A stretch of 64,000 nt of DNA from Gonapodya prolifera JEL478 (GCA_001574975.1 KQ965780.1:164137-228136), one strand, 5' to 3'. Counted from the stretch's first letter, positions 10,610-24,793 are shown. The notes: a model not told the origin generated them from the sequence alone. Numbers and translations: made by a program.

Positions 10610-13600
10610 TCAAACGTCTTCCTCCAGCGGCCGTCCCGTTTCATTCCTCAAGTCCACGCTGAGCCCTGTCTTGTGCCCAGCCTTGACAAGCCCCTTCCCC
10701 TTCAGCACTTCAGGAACGGGAACATCGTCCTCCTCCTCCTCCCAGTCGTCAAACTCCTGCTCCAACTCCTCCGCTTCCCCGGGCTTTCCGTCCTCCTCGC
10801 TCGTCGCGCCCCCGTACTCGCTGCCAATCTCAGAGAATCCGTCCGCGCCCGCCTGCCCACGAACATGCGGCGACCCCGGCACCGACTGAAGATCTCCCGT
10901 GACCGACAAGCCGTCCCCGTGCTCGTTGAATGGCGTGAGAGGGATTGCCGAGTCGGCAGACGCAGAAGCCGAGGTGACGTCGACAAGTACAGACTCGGGC
11001 CACTTTTTGCGCGCAGCGAGCCATCGCGTCTTCTGGTACTGAACACCCATGCGCTTCCAGTCGAGAAGATCGCCCAGCCGCTCGGTGCGGTTGCGCAGGT
11101 TGATTCGCTGTCGCCGAGTCTTGTTGCAGAAGTTGAACATGAAGTCGGTGAGTTGTTGCATGGAATCTTCGGGAGATCGGTACCGACGGTCCACAATGTA
11201 GATACCTTAATAATATGGAGGGTTTGTTCAGTTTTCATTGTTTTATCAAGCACTTTTAGCGCACCGAAACTTACCGTAGTCTGACGGGTGGCTGACAACC
11301 TCCTCAATGTAGTTCCCAAACCCACTCAAATTGCTCGTGATCGAAGGCACGCCCATGACCGTACACTCGGCCGGCGTGTACCCCCAAGGCTCGTAATAGC
11401 TCGGAAAGATTCCCAAATGGCATCCCCTTACAAAGTCGTCATAGTCCACGGGCAAGATGGGCGAGTTGACATTGACAAACTCAGGGTGGAACACGACCTT
11501 GACGCGGTCGTCCCGGTTGTTGAACAGCTGACACGAGCGCAGCTGGCTCAACACGGGGTCCTTGGCGTCTTCGGCAAGATTGTGCGTCACGATCGGGGGA
11601 AGGTTGTCCCGACGTAAGGCGTAGATACGCCGCTTCAGGAGAACAAGGTCTTCGGATGTCAAAAGATCATCCGGATTCAGCGGAGTACGTCTGGGCCGGG
11701 AGTGGGGAGGGCGGGAGGAGGAAAGCACCGAAACCTCAATTACGCGTGCACACAAAGACCAAAAGACAACGATCCCACCTCGCTGCGGTCTCCAATATCC
11801 TCTTTCCAATCCCTTTGCTCACGCTCTCCACGGTATCGCGCAATTGTTTCATCGTCGCTGGTCCCTTGAGCGCTTCGGAAGCATATCCGTGCGTTGGCGC
11901 TGCCGTAACAATGAAGGCCACGACAGTCGTCTTTGAGTTGGCTTGCTTCAGACGGGCATTGAGGCCTTATGAATTAGTGCCACAGCATAAGAGATGTGTA
12001 CGTGGAAGGACCAACAACCCAAACCCACGAGCAAGTCCTTCAATGTACATGTCCATACCCTTGTTCCTGTGCTCGTACCTTCCAGCGGTGAAGAAGTAGA
12101 GCGTATCGTCCAACGAAAAGTCAAAGTGGCCGTAAAAGTGACTCCTGGTGAACTCGTGCAACTTTTCCTTTGCTCTGGCGTGCAAGTTTTGGAACTCGTG
12201 GATCGCCGTGAATTTTTTCACCGAGAGCCCGTTGGGCACCACACCGTCGGGTTTCCGCTTGAGCAGATGCTCGGACTCCCAGCCTGTGATGTCCGAGACG
12301 GTGGAAAAGACGTCCGAGGAATGGCATGCGCCTCGCTCAATGCAGTACCTAAGGGATTGGGTCCAGATGGGGCAACAAGTTGGAACCACGTTTTCTACTC
12401 ACCGGTGGTAGATCATCCTTTTCCCCGCCTCAGCGTCGCAGTCCACATACGGCAAGTAGTTGTAGAAATCAACAGCACCTGCGCACAGGTATCGACCGAG
12501 CAGAGTTGCGTGCGTTGTAAACATAGTAGCAACGTCCAGATTACGGACGCTGAAGGTTGGCAAAAAGGACAATACCTTTCGTATGTGTGCCTTCCGAATT
12601 CCAAACGCGGGTAGGGTACTCACCGTAGAAGAATGAGTCCAACTCCGACCTGCCATTCATGGAATTGTGCAAAGATGATGGGCTTCCAGGATCCATCAGG
12701 GTAGTTGATTGAGCGGAACTATAGGACATACACAAGGTCAGTCGAGGGAGGAAGGGGAGAGGAGGGGAGTTGATGAGAAGAATTGCTCTGAATTGCAGGC
12801 AACATCACGAACCCGAGAATAAATGGGGTGATGTGCCATAACAATGTTGTCTTCGGTCTCGACGTCTGCACTGCTCTTCTTCGGGTCGACCTCAAGAGGA
12901 GGAGTCAGCCAGTAGGCTGATGCGGGCGGAGGTCTGAGAGCTGTTAATCGAGCATGAAACTAAAACCCCACGAAGGAATGTGAAGGGCTGAAAGAGAAAA
13001 AGCGGACAGACAAATGGAGCTCACCTCGCCGATAAACCACGCCGTAAGATAACCAAACACGACCGCCTCGTCGCTTTCGAAATCATCCGGAGTCGGAACT
13101 CTTGCCACCCGCCAGATATCAGCCTTCCACTCGCCCAACCACTTCTTTGCGCTTGCTAGGTCGAAAAGAATCACCGCAGGAGCGCCTTCAATAAGCCAGC
13201 GACCGTACACTATATGCACGCCCTGGGAGCGCATGGAATCCAAAGTCTGTGCCAGAGGAAGGGAGGCGGGTTTGTCGATGGGCTCCACCTCTGCAGCAGC
13301 CTTGGAATGCGAGAGGGGTCCAAGGAGGCAGTAGCGCTCTCCGAATTCGGCAACCGTAACGGGCACCTTTGTACGGACAACGGTGTAGATACCACCAACT
13401 ATTGTGATGAAGAGTTCCATGTTAGAGAACATTCAGTCACCCGTTGCAGCATCCACCATTGGCTGGCTAGTACACTGGGCATCAATAGAGCGTGCTGGGC
13501 TCACGAAAAAGAATGAAGCCGACGGCACACACTGAGAGGTTCGATTATGTCAATCCCTTCGATTGTCCGTGCTTCCTCGATGCCAAAGATTCCACCACAA

Positions 13601-13796
13601 ACTCCTTATGACTTATGACTTATGACTTGAAGGCACTTTAAATGCCGTCGAGTCGACTGTCAATCCACGCGAACGTAAAAAGATCCTCACCTTTGTTCGC
13701 GACCTCCCATGCTATTTCGAAGAAGATAGGTAACGAGGTGTCTGCCGGGGCATTTGGGTCCATCGCCATCGCGTTTCCATTCATACTTGGTGCCAT
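10610..13796 (-). CDS. GSY1: Glycogen synthase (glycosyltransferase family 3)
   Basis: First exon 13796-13691 encodes a short leader and the [10 protein letters not shown] motif; a 292-nt intron follows, and exon 2 continues [11 protein letters not shown]. Later exons carry the family signatures in order: [99 protein letters not shown] and SNLSGFG, ending with an acidic Ser/Glu-rich tail. The enzyme extends alpha-1,4-glucan from UDP-glucose in the cytosol. The tail after about [10 protein letters not shown] has Ser/Thr sites of the kind phosphorylated in fungal and animal glycogen synthases, so control by phosphorylation is likely (inferred). Oddity: about 65 residues lie between FIGE and HEWQ where the human enzyme has about 15, encoded partly by exon 12964-12830. 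The family identity is certain; some exon edges are approximate. Confidence 0.95.
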
Positions 13797-14334
13797 TTTT
13801 CAGATCAATCGGTTTGGGCCAAGGCGAAAGAGCCGAGCCGTTTGACGTGGATGACTGTACGTGTGGATATCCTCAACCAAGATGGAACCCGGTCACGACG
13901 ATTCGTCCAAGAAGTTGGTTCGGGACAGTGACGGGGATTGTGGGGCCAATCACGAGATGCGCTGTTACGGACGAGGTTTTGTCCTTACTTTGGTGGCCAA
14001 CTCACCGGCTTGGTCACTCCCACGTCACGGGACGAGACATGGGGAATCGCGTTCCGACCTATTCAGCTCGTCAACTTAAATTCCTTAAAGTGATATGGTA
14101 AATTTTTTATGACAAAAATGTGTGTTGCAAGCCTCCGCCGTTTCTCTCATGAGCAATAGGCATGAAGGTGTACTCTTCTAGAATATGTACTCTATACCAG
14201 AATATGTGCTCTGTTAAAGAAAGGCAGAACTGTGTGCCTGGTACCAGCTGAACGAACGGTCGGAAAATCTCGAATCACATGTTCCTCCCACTCCAGCCCA
14301 ATTTTTACCCGTTTGCACAACTTTTTAGCCATCA
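13797..14334. promoter_or_regulatory. Shared divergent promoter region of glycogen synthase and the alpha/beta hydrolase
   Basis: 538 bp between two divergent start codons. It includes AT-rich tracts at about 14100-14130 and a short imperfect direct repeat around 14176-14215 (AGAATATGTxCTCT twice). No coding frame here looks real. I cannot assign transcription-factor sites. Confidence 0.5.
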
Positions 14335-16272
14335 ATGGTTTCGAACGGTCGCAATGTGGACGCATCAGAAGTACCCCGACCATCTCTCGAGGAAGCAGCG
14401 GCGATGCTTGCCTTGAAGCCGCATAAGACCGGCAAAGTCCATGTCGCAAAGAGCCGCAGGCCCGAACCGGTTTCTCTGTACTATGAGTTATGGGGAACAG
14501 GCAAAAGAAAAGTCATGTTCATCAGTGAGTTCAAAGCCCGTGGAGGGCGATCAGCGCCCGGAAAACCGTTGATTATTGGTATTTTGGATTTCGCCCGCCG
14601 CCCACCCCACAACCATTGATAATTGGCATTGCTCCCGCCGCTGGCGCACTCACTAGTGGGACTCAACATGTCCGCCCAGCAATGGGAGTTCCAGGTAAGT
14701 GTACTAGAGGGGAATAGAAGGCTGGTCCTGGTGGAACCAAATCCATTTGGTGTAAGGGAATAGTGTGACCTGTCAAACTTTAATACCACTGTCGTACAAC
14801 CCCAGGTTAAATACTTCGGAAGCCGTCCCGACTACCAAGCACTGTGTTTCGATAATCGAGGAGGTTCGTCACCACTCTGCAGCACTTTTGGGATCGATTT
14901 CTGATGTCACACGAACGCCAGTTGGTTTCTCGTCGGCTCCTTCGGGTTTCTACTCAACCTCAGAGATGGCTGTCGACGCGTATGAGCTCATGGTTGCACT
15001 TGGGCCCGAGTGGACGAAGGACGTTCACGTCGTGGGAGTGTCTATGGGAGGCATGGTTGGTTCTCCACAAGTATCCCAGCTTGAACGTCGAAATTCACGT
15101 GCTCGTCGTCTTTCGCTTCCCGGGATTTCCAGATCCTTCAAGAACTTGCGCTTCTTGCTCCGCCGCGAACTTTCGCCTCCTTCTCTTTGTTGTCCACTAC
15201 TGCTGGCCGTGGGTTGCCCCCCTTCGGTGCTTTCCTCAACATCCCGCGAATGGCAATGACAAGAAATCACCAGTGAGCCCGAATCATGATTTCGAAGAAG
15301 AACTGAATTTCATTCGGCTCCTTGTATACAGAGACCGCTTGTCTGTCATGATACCGACCATCTTTCCAACGGAGTGGCTCTCAGAACCCCCGTCGTCGAG
15401 CTTTGGGAAGGCAGCACGAGATCCAGAAGGAAAGCCTTACAAGACCAACTTGGAATGGTCTGAGGGGGTGAGTTCAACTGCTGGGGAAGCCACTTTTACG
15501 CTGCTGACTGAGATGATGCACGAAGAAATTTGCCGCGAAAGCAGCGCTCGTTCCACAACAACCACCTCAGGGTGCTCTGGGGCAACTCGCAGGTGAGATC
15601 GGGAATCAATGTGGTGGCGGCACGTTATCTCAGTTCCTATTTACAGCTGCTATGGCGCATCATCTCAGTGCTTCCCGTCTCGACAAAATGCGGAAATTGG
15701 GGGTGGAAACTCTTGTCATGACTGGCACCTGGGATAATCTCGTCCGACCAGAAAACTCTGTAGGTTTTGTCATATTCGGTCATTATTTCCCTGTCGCTGA
15801 CCGAATTCCATGGAAGACGTACTTGGCCCATCACCTCCGAGCACCGCTTGTCGTCTTTGAGGGTTCAGGTCACGCCATTCTCTCCGAAAAACCAGATGAA
15901 ACCAACGCACATCTACTAACCCACTTTGAGCGCGCACAAGCTCGAGTTGACAGGGAGCGTCGAGATTGGGATGCATATCATGAAGAAGATTTTGATAGCT
16001 CTGACGGGGAGGCTAGTGGATCGCGCCAAAACTATGCAGGGTTTGATGCCACATATCGTCGGCCAAGTGATGACGTCGCCCCGGCTGCTGAAGCACGTGC
16101 GACCCTGGTCTCACATGACGGGAGGGAGGTGCATGTCCACGGTGCCTGGAGGGATGTAGACAGAGAACTCAGACGGTGGGGTGTCGAAGGCGATGCCACT
16201 GATGATGGGAGTGACACTGTGGAAAACAAGGGCATGGATGTACAAGCGGAGATGGGTCTATTTTGCATCTAA
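14335..16272 (+). CDS. Alpha/beta hydrolase-fold protein
   Basis: The ATG at 14335 opens exon 1 (VSLYYELWGTGKRKVMFI). An intron at about 14524-14655 joins it to MGLNMSAQQWEFQ, then further exons give VKYFGSRPDYQALCFDNRG, VGFSSAPSGFYSTSEMA and the nucleophile elbow GVSMGG (Ser). Next come IAQELALLAP, a lid region, the acid segment (GTWDNLVRPENS) and the His segment (GSGHAILSEKP), so the Ser-Asp-His order of the fold is complete. Residues after the His form a long charged tail ending at 16272. The fold is certain, but the substrate cannot be read from the sequence; DNRG-type members include lipases, esterases and C-C hydrolases. No signal peptide is visible, so it is probably intracellular. The stop lies 29 bp from the convergent WD40 gene, so the transcripts probably overlap at their 3' ends. 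Confidence 0.85.
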
Positions 16273-16301
16273 ATTGAATGTAAAATAGTGTTTTCTTCCT
16301 T

Positions 16302-17737
16302 TCACGTACGCCAAATACATATCGTTCCATCTTCCGCACCCGTCACCAACGTGTTGGTCTTTGCATAAGTTCGGATGAATCTCAAATACCACGAATGATA
16401 ATAGAACAGTCATCTCACCTGCGCCCACCGACCGAACCCGCGCACAAGCTCTTTGTGTCCACCGGATAGAGTGCACAAAGGATCCAGCGAGTTCAAGTTG
16501 ACGTTGAAAATGGTAACATCACCTCTGCAAAATGTTTGGGTTAGCACAACGAAAGTACACCATTCGATTCGCACTGACTCATTTGAACCCGCTACTACTC
16601 GTAAGCGCCCTTCCTGTCCATCAAAGTCAGTCCCCATTAAGTAGTCCACCGGAGGCGCTCCTAATTTTCGGTCCGCTGCTCGCCGTACGTCTCCAAAGGA
16701 TGCGAGAGGATCGACGTCTTCACTCCAAACTCCGACAGTCTCAACATGGGTGAGACATGCCGTGTACCAGCCACTGTGGTCGCTTCCAAACCACGCTAGC
16801 CTATGAACCGAGTCTGCTGATGCGGTGAAAGCGAGGCTCTCATCCTCATCATACAGGTATGGTGATGCGGCAGGTTCCTCGGACGTCTGAGATGACGTAT
16901 CCATACCGCCATGATCCTCATCCTGGTTCGCTGACGGCGATATGTGAAAGACGTTGAAAATGCCATCCGTTCCCCCACTGAGAAGTTTTTTGGGGTGCGC
17001 CGGGTGGAAGCGCACCTGTGTAATAAATAGAAGTAAACATGAAAGAAAAGAAACACAACGGGTGATCCTACCTGAGTCACGTCATCAGAATGTGCCTCCA
17101 TAAAGTCCCCAACAAGACCCCGTTCGAAAACTCTTTGTGTTCCCGTTTGTTCTTCGCCCTTGTATTCCGCAACACCAGCCGCTCTAACGTCCCAAAGACG
17201 AATTCGGGCATCATCGCCCACTTTCTCTGTGCCCGCTGCTAAGAGCTCTCCATCGCAATTGAGAGAGAGCGAAAGTAGTGGTTCTGGGCAAGGAATCAAC
17301 GACACTTGTGCCCCAGTGGCCGTTCCAGTCCTTGTGTCCCACACCCGAACCGTCCCGTCGCGCGATGAGCTCGCAAGCAGAGAATTGGATCCAGATGACT
17401 GGATGCTGGTGAATGTCAGGTCCGTGATAGTATCAACATGACCAGCGCAACGTCCGATTTCGGTCATCGTAGTGGAATCGTACAGTGCAATGAAGTCTGT
17501 TCGTGGCATCGAAGGATCAAGGATGTCAGGATTGTGGAAAACGACATTCGCGACATCCTTTTTGCCTCGAGAATACGGTCGCTTTGCTCTGGTCGATGAA
17601 ACCTTCGCATCAACAGCGGTCCTCCCAGAAACTGCGAATGAGGAACCATTTGGAGAGATCGAAATGTCGAAGACATAAGAGGATGCATCGCCGGCGAAGA
17701 GAGTCGAGGCAGCGACTTGGTACTGAGGAAGAGTCAT
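16302..17737 (-). CDS. WDR89: WD40-repeat protein, WDR89-like
   Basis: Exon 1 (17737-17072) encodes MTLPQYQVAAST and the first blades, with GHVDTITDLTF, SSSRDGTVRVWDTR, LAAGTEKV and ARIRLWDVR. Exon 2 from 17015 starts VRFHPAHPKKLLSGGTDG, includes a disordered acidic loop and SVHRLAWFG, and ends before an intron of about 54 nt. The last exons give GDVTIFNVN, GGHKELVRG and a terminal blade (LVTGAEDGTICIW) with stop at 16302. The blade spacing, the HP.. LLSGGTDG segment, the late ETVGVWSED region and the C-terminal GAEDG blade match the WDR89 family. It is probably a seven-blade propeller used as a protein-interaction platform, perhaps in ribosome or nuclear assembly; its function is poorly known in any species. 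The assignment to WDR89 rather than another WD40 protein is likely but not certain. Confidence 0.8.
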
Positions 17738-17798
17738 TTTGTTTTTCGACCTTAGATTAGTTCCTTCACTTTATGTTGTGGGTAAAGTCGGCAGTAAT

Positions 17799-19432
<1,634 letters not shown>

Positions 19433-20068
19433 TTGGTTTCACTGAATCAATAGGCATTTACACATTATTCTAGAACGCCATTCACCAAACATTCATTCTT
19501 TAATGAGTCCTCTATTGTCCTTCAGGACTTTATGTGGTAGAGTTGAGAGAGTCTCCTGTAATATAAATGATGAATAGAACGGCAGAGGTCATATTTGGGG
19601 ATCGTCACCAATCAATTGCCCGATTGACACCAACGAGTCACCAGCAGAAGATTGTATGTATCAGTTGGTCCTTGCTCGGGGACGGAGGAAGTAATGAATT
19701 CATTTCCTTGGGTTTATGCAAAGACGTCGGCACGACCACTGACTTTCAGGCTGGACACAAGGTGTGTTCTGCTTCCTTTGTTGGGAGGGTGTCCATCCTT
19801 CCGTCGTTGAACGTGTTCGCAATGCTCTATCATTTTAGGTTCATTTCAACGTTAAGTCGTCAAGGGTTGATCCACCTTTTGAGAGGAGAAGTCGGGGATC
19901 AGGCAGATCGTAGAAAGTACTTAGCTGATTTCAGCTCTCCTCCGTTTTTTGTCTGGCGAAAAAGCAACAAAAAGAGGGAGACATTTATTAGCCTCAGTCT
20001 GGCTGTGAGAAGGCCGGAGCCCATTCCCGAAGCTGCACCCTCCACATTGTCCTCTTCTCAGACCGACA
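19433..20068. promoter_or_regulatory. Divergent intergenic region, GDP-fucose synthase / F-box gene
   Basis: 636 bp between two divergent starts. A plus-strand frame is open for much of it (from 19567) and continues past the ATG of the next gene in another frame, but its composition is not gene-like. No RNA gene or repeat is visible. Promoter function is inferred from the layout only. Confidence 0.4.
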
Positions 20069-22299
20069 ATGCTGGGTGCACCCTTCGCCTTTCCGCCAGC
20101 CAAGTTGACCCCCTTCCGCTCTCCGCCTTCTGTCATCCCTCGCAAGAAACTTCCCCCGTTCCACCTGCCATCCCTCCCAACCGAACTTCTGCACACACTG
20201 CTCGACTACCTCGCGGACAGACCCAGAAATCTCCCAGACGTGTATTCTTTCGACCAAAAATGCGCCTTCTGCGTTCTCTCTTCCCCTGCTTACGATGATT
20301 CCAAAGGCATACCTTCCTATGTTTGCCCATCCTGCGATGTATGCCCGCTTGCAAGACTTGTCGCCGCCTTTTGCGACACCCCAAAAGTCCTTGCGTGCGT
20401 GCGTACAGTCGTTGGCGAGAGTGCTTGTCTGTCACGGGAGTGTGATCCCGTAGAAGGACGGTGGTATGACCGCGTTCTCAAGCAAATCTCGGTCTCGAAT
20501 TCGGTATTCACGTCCACCACGATCGACGCTCTGTACGAATTGACCGACACATCATCACACCCTCGCCTATCGTCCATCACGCTGGCCACATGCTTCGTTC
20601 CAAAACCACTAGTGCAACTGCTCCCTCGCACACTTACGGAACTCTCTTTGGTCGACTCTCGCTTCCCGCCGGCGTCCAGAGACTCGATGCTCGATGCCGT
20701 GCTTGCACGATGCCCCAACTTGACATCGCTAAGCGTCCAAGGGGCCCAAGTCAGTGCTCCGAGCTTGGTCAGGGCGGTGGGGAAGATGAGCGGGAGTATC
20801 AAGACGCTGGGATTAAGCTTTGGATGCTGGAAAGATTCAGCGGGGAGATGCTTGGTGGGGCAGGTCAGTCCAACGTCCAATTATTCGTTTCCTGCACACT
20901 CGATGCTTACAATCCGCCTACCAAGTAGCACACGGGCCTCAACGCCGATGACATCTTGCACCTTTCGACCCACATTTCCTCCCTACGGCACCTTACTGTC
21001 GTGCTGGTCGACAAATGTGACCACTTGCATATCCCCTCAACCGTCGCCCTGTGGCAGGCGCTGTTCCCCCCACACTCCCCTGGTGTTCTAGAATCGCTCA
21101 CGATTGACGGATTCACGTCGCGGAGGCTCGACGGTGTGCTGTTCTCCCTTTTCACAACGCTGCGGGACCAGCACACTTCAAACAACACCTCCTCAGCACA
21201 CTCACTCAAATCACTCACCCTCCGCGGCCTCCTCTCTCCCTCATCAACCTCCTATCTCCCTTCTGTTACCTCCGCCTTCCCCTCCCTGACCAATCTCACC
21301 TTACAATGTCCTGACCTGTTCACATCAGAGGGCGCACCTATCGCTGCATCCTGCCTCTCTCGCCTCTACTTCCTCCGTGAACTAGACCTATCCCCGCAAT
21401 GGCGCTCCTTCGAACGCGACTGCCCCGCTTGGTCTGACAGTGACCTCGCTTCTGTGCTCCAGTTCAACCAGCCAGTCGGCCCGCCACCGTTGCTCAAACT
21501 CCGTCTGGCCAGTATTCGTGGAGGACATTGTGTGGGTCCCGCAACTCTTTCTGCGTTGCATGGTGCAGGACTGGCAAAGCGGCTGTCCTACCTTTCGATG
21601 CATGCCATATGCCTCGCTGCTCCGCGTGGTCCGTCCACACTGCACACGCAATGCCGCCACTGCGGGGGCAGTGAGGACGTTCATGGTCTCAAAACTTTTA
21701 TGGCGTCGGTGGGAGTCGCTCTTTGGGCCGCCCTGTTCATGCCTCTGTCCAACCAACCAGCCCAAACACCCCATGGACCCTCCCGATCGGCCAGAGCCCA
21801 CACACCCACGTCACCAAAACTTGACCTCGCCACGATTACGAGTGCTGTACGTTCCGCCGTAGCCGTGGAGGTGCTTGGTGTGGGTTTCTGCACAATGGTG
21901 AGGGGGAGACTGGAGGAGGGATTCGGACTCGGCGATGTGGGAGAGGGGGAAGGTGAACGGACTCGTGCGGGGGACTTTGTCAAGGCGGACTTGGACGTGG
22001 GAAGTGCGACGTTGGTCTACTTGTGGACTGTCGTCTCTCTTGCCGGGCAGATGATCTGTGCCGCGGTCGTGTTTCTTCTCACCCTGGCCTCGCCTGGACG
22101 TTGTGCATTAATCCATGACGGTGAACCAACAATGCCCGTCGTGACTTCTTTGCCTAGACTTAAGAGTGTGTTCGTGGAGCGCCATCCGAAGGACGTCAAG
22201 TGGGTGCTTAGAGGTGCGGCACTGGAGAGGGCAAGGAAGTTGGGCAGTGTGATGTGGGGGGCGGGCAGTGGAGTGGGAGAGGACTTCGGAAGAAAGTGA
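20069..22299 (+). CDS. F-box / leucine-rich-repeat-like protein
   Basis: Exon 1 20069-20863, a 65-nt intron (donor GTCAGT), exon 2 20929-22299, phase 0 joint. Near the N terminus LPSLPTELLHTLLDYL resembles an F-box helix, followed by a small Cys-rich patch (CAFC, VCPSCDVC). The rest has irregular leucine-rich segments (LTELSLVDS, LTSLSVQGA, LRHLTVVLV, LESLTIDGF, LKSLTLRGL, LTNLTLQC, LRELDLS) spaced 24-60 residues apart, as in fungal F-box/LRR proteins. It would act as a substrate adaptor of an SCF ubiquitin ligase (family-level inference). The last third contains an Ala/Val-rich hydrophobic stretch (about 22015-22090) that may be a buried helix or a missed intron. The F-box match is weak; the LRR character is clearer. 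Confidence 0.7.
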
Positions 22300-22894
22300 G
22301 GTCTATTGGAACTGAAAAAGGGGGCACTAGTACTATTGTGACTTCGGATTTTGATGTGCTGTGATGTGAAAAGTGTTGGTGTTGCGGTTTCTGTTTCATA
22401 GTGATCACGGCAGTAAGTAGTATTCGGGTATGGACTTATGCATGCGTGATAGTGTATTCTGATTATCAATGATTAGTATCGCAGTAAAAACGGACTTGAT
22501 TTTGGACGCGGAGGGGAACTTATGCAGGGAGCATCCATCGACCGAAGCACGAGTTTTCGCACGATACATCACACATTCTTTTTGTGTGCCTGATGCTGAT
22601 TGTTTGTGGACGGCACCGAGAAGCCGAGGTGGTAGGGAGGGGCGGAGGGTGTCACGTTCAGTCAGGCGGGAGGGAAACACGTGAAATTTACAATCTTCGT
22701 AAATTGTATGTGCTATGTTGTCTTGGCATTTACAGGATCTATACTCTCCTCGCGATGGAAATAGTTTTAAAGTTTGATGACCATATGAACGGCGACTTTA
22801 GACTCATCTGTCCTCAGATGAGGGCTGAAAATGGGGACGCTTTCCGTCCAAAGTTCCGCCTCCTGCAAAAGATTTGATTCTCCCAACTTTACCA
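22300..22894. other. Intergenic region upstream of the kinase gene
   Basis: 595 bp in tandem orientation between two plus-strand genes. AT-rich stretches at about 22420-22480 and 22680-22790; no convincing frame, repeat or RNA gene. It should hold the 3' UTR of the F-box gene and the kinase promoter. Confidence 0.45.
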
Positions 22895-24681
22895 ATGCCT
22901 GCCCCACGCCAGCTCCCTCCGCCCTCCCGTCCGCGTCCTCCGCCGCCCGCGAACGGTGGGATGCCTCGCCAAACCTCATCGTCATCCACCCTCGTCTCAG
23001 ATTCCTCCCAGCTACAGATTGCTGCTGTACCTGATGACCCGAAGCGATTGTCAACTCGTTTGCAAGGGGTGCCCGCGCAACTCTCGACACCTGATTCAAA
23101 CCAGCCATCTATCAACCAACCCTCAAACTCACACTATCGACCAAAATACTCATCTTATCTCACTTGTAATACACGTTTTGATCTTCCGCCACGATACCGC
23201 CTCATTCATCCTCTCGGTTCGGGATCTTTCGGGCTCGTATGTGCAGCTGAAGACCTCGGTCCACATGGGACGACATCGCTTGGGAGAGTGGCTGTCAAAA
23301 AAGTTGTTGTTGGAAAGCAAGCACCGGGAGGAACGTGGGCGGGCATCAGGGTGGCGAGGGAGATAAAAATCCTCCGGTGGTTACGTGGACACGAAAACGT
23401 AAGCTCTCGTGCAACATGGGAGTGCGTCATATTGGCAGTGATTTGGACTCCGGCGCAAAAATAACTGGAAATCCCGCGTCTGCTCTGATGGCGCATGTTG
23501 AATGGACCTTTGTTTTTTGATCCGGACTCCCACATAGATTGTAACCCTACGAGACCTGTACGTGCGCTCCAGGGCACCACCACAGATCCACTCTACGCTC
23601 CCACCGCAACCGTCGCTTGTACCTTACTTCTCCGATGTCTACATGGTTGCGGAGCTGATGGATACGGATCTCGCAGCTGTGCTCCGCTCTGGCCAGCTCC
23701 TTTCCGAGGACCAAATCAAGTGGATAGCTTATCAGATGCTTAGGGGGATAAAGTGGATTCATGGTGCTGGCGTGGTCCACAGGGACATGAAACCAGGTAT
23801 GCTGATGGCATCCTGGCAACTTCTACAGCGACTCGTACTCACCACCGAGCATAGCAAATCTCCTTCTGAACTCCACGTGCGACCTTCGAATCTGCGATTT
23901 CGGACTCGCTCGTTCACTTCGACGTCCATCACCTCAATCGTCGTTGAACGCACATCAATATCACACATCGGGTCCGAGCTTCCCCCTCTCAGACTACGTG
24001 GCAACCCGATGGTACCGCGCTCCAGAGGTCTTTTATGACATATCAGCAAGTGGGAACTACTCGTATTCCCCAGCGGCGGACATGTGGAGCGCGGGCTGTG
24101 TTATCGCAGAGATGGTCGCGGGCAAACCCATCTTTATGGGCACAGATGGTGGGTTGAATAGATGGGACTTAAAGGGCTTTAATCTTGGCTTGAAGTTGAC
24201 TTGACTATCAGCGGCCAACCAGCTCGACCTCATCACCGACGTCACTGGATTCCCACAACCAGCCACCGTCACGTTTGTGTGCACCAAGGGGGTTCACTCC
24301 GTGCGTGCTAAAGCACGACGTGGCTCATCCGTCTTTTTACCGAGGCTAGCAGGAGCGCTAGGTGAGGAAAGGAGTCCATTGTTGATTCGAGCACCACTTA
24401 TCTCAAAGTACCATGTGGAGTTGCCGACCTTATCGACAAGATATTGTCACTCAACCCTGCAGATCGATTGAGTGCATCCGACGCGTTACGGCATCCCTAC
24501 TTTGCCCCGTTGCACGTCGAAGAAGACGAAGTGAGTGGTTCACTTGGATTTTGGTATCGCCAGTTTGTATTCGGTACTCAATCCGGAGTTTCAGCCATCA
24601 GCCCCATTTTTTGCTGATTGGAAGTGGGAGCTGGAGGCGGAGGCAGCAGGGGAGGTTTCCGAGGAGCGGTTGAGAGGTTAG
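22895..24681 (+). CDS. MAP-kinase-like CMGC protein kinase with S-D-Y activation loop
   Basis: Exon 1 22895-23398, exon 2 from 23538, then introns near 23797-23863, 24150-24209, 24361-24409 and 24529-24600; stop TAG 24679-24681. A Pro/Ser-rich N terminus of about 100 residues precedes the kinase domain. Visible motifs: GSGSFGLV (P-loop), VAVKK (Lys), EIKILRWLRGHENIVTL, YMVAELMDTDLAAVL, VVHRDMKPANLLL (catalytic Asp), RICDFGLAR, DYVATRWYRAPEV, MWSAGCVIAEM, NQLDLITDVTGFP and LSLNPADRLSASDALRHPYF. Order and spacing are those of MAP kinases. The usual phospho-acceptor pair T-x-Y is replaced by S-D-Y directly before VATRWYRAPE. The segment between NQLDLI and DLIDKIL is short and divergent, so one exon there may be misread. 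Expected role: Ser/Thr kinase of a stress or developmental cascade in cytosol or nucleus. The MAPK-like assignment is firm; the subfamily is unknown. Confidence 0.8.
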
Positions 24682-24793
24682 GCCATATGAACACTGCGTC
24701 TTTTTGATTTTTAATTTTCTTCGTTCAACAGAACTCATTTATGAAGAGTCCAAGAAAAAGTAGCATAGCAAATAAACTGTATTAAATTCCAAT

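Noticed and set aside
13600-13635. (TTATGAC)n triplet repeat in the first intron of glycogen synthase
   Set aside because: Only three short copies; ordinary intron microsatellite with no sign of function.
22015-22095. Hydrophobic stretch in the first F-box/LRR-like gene as a transmembrane helix
   Set aside because: Isolated in an LRR-like context and may be a buried helix or a missed intron; not strong enough to call a membrane protein.
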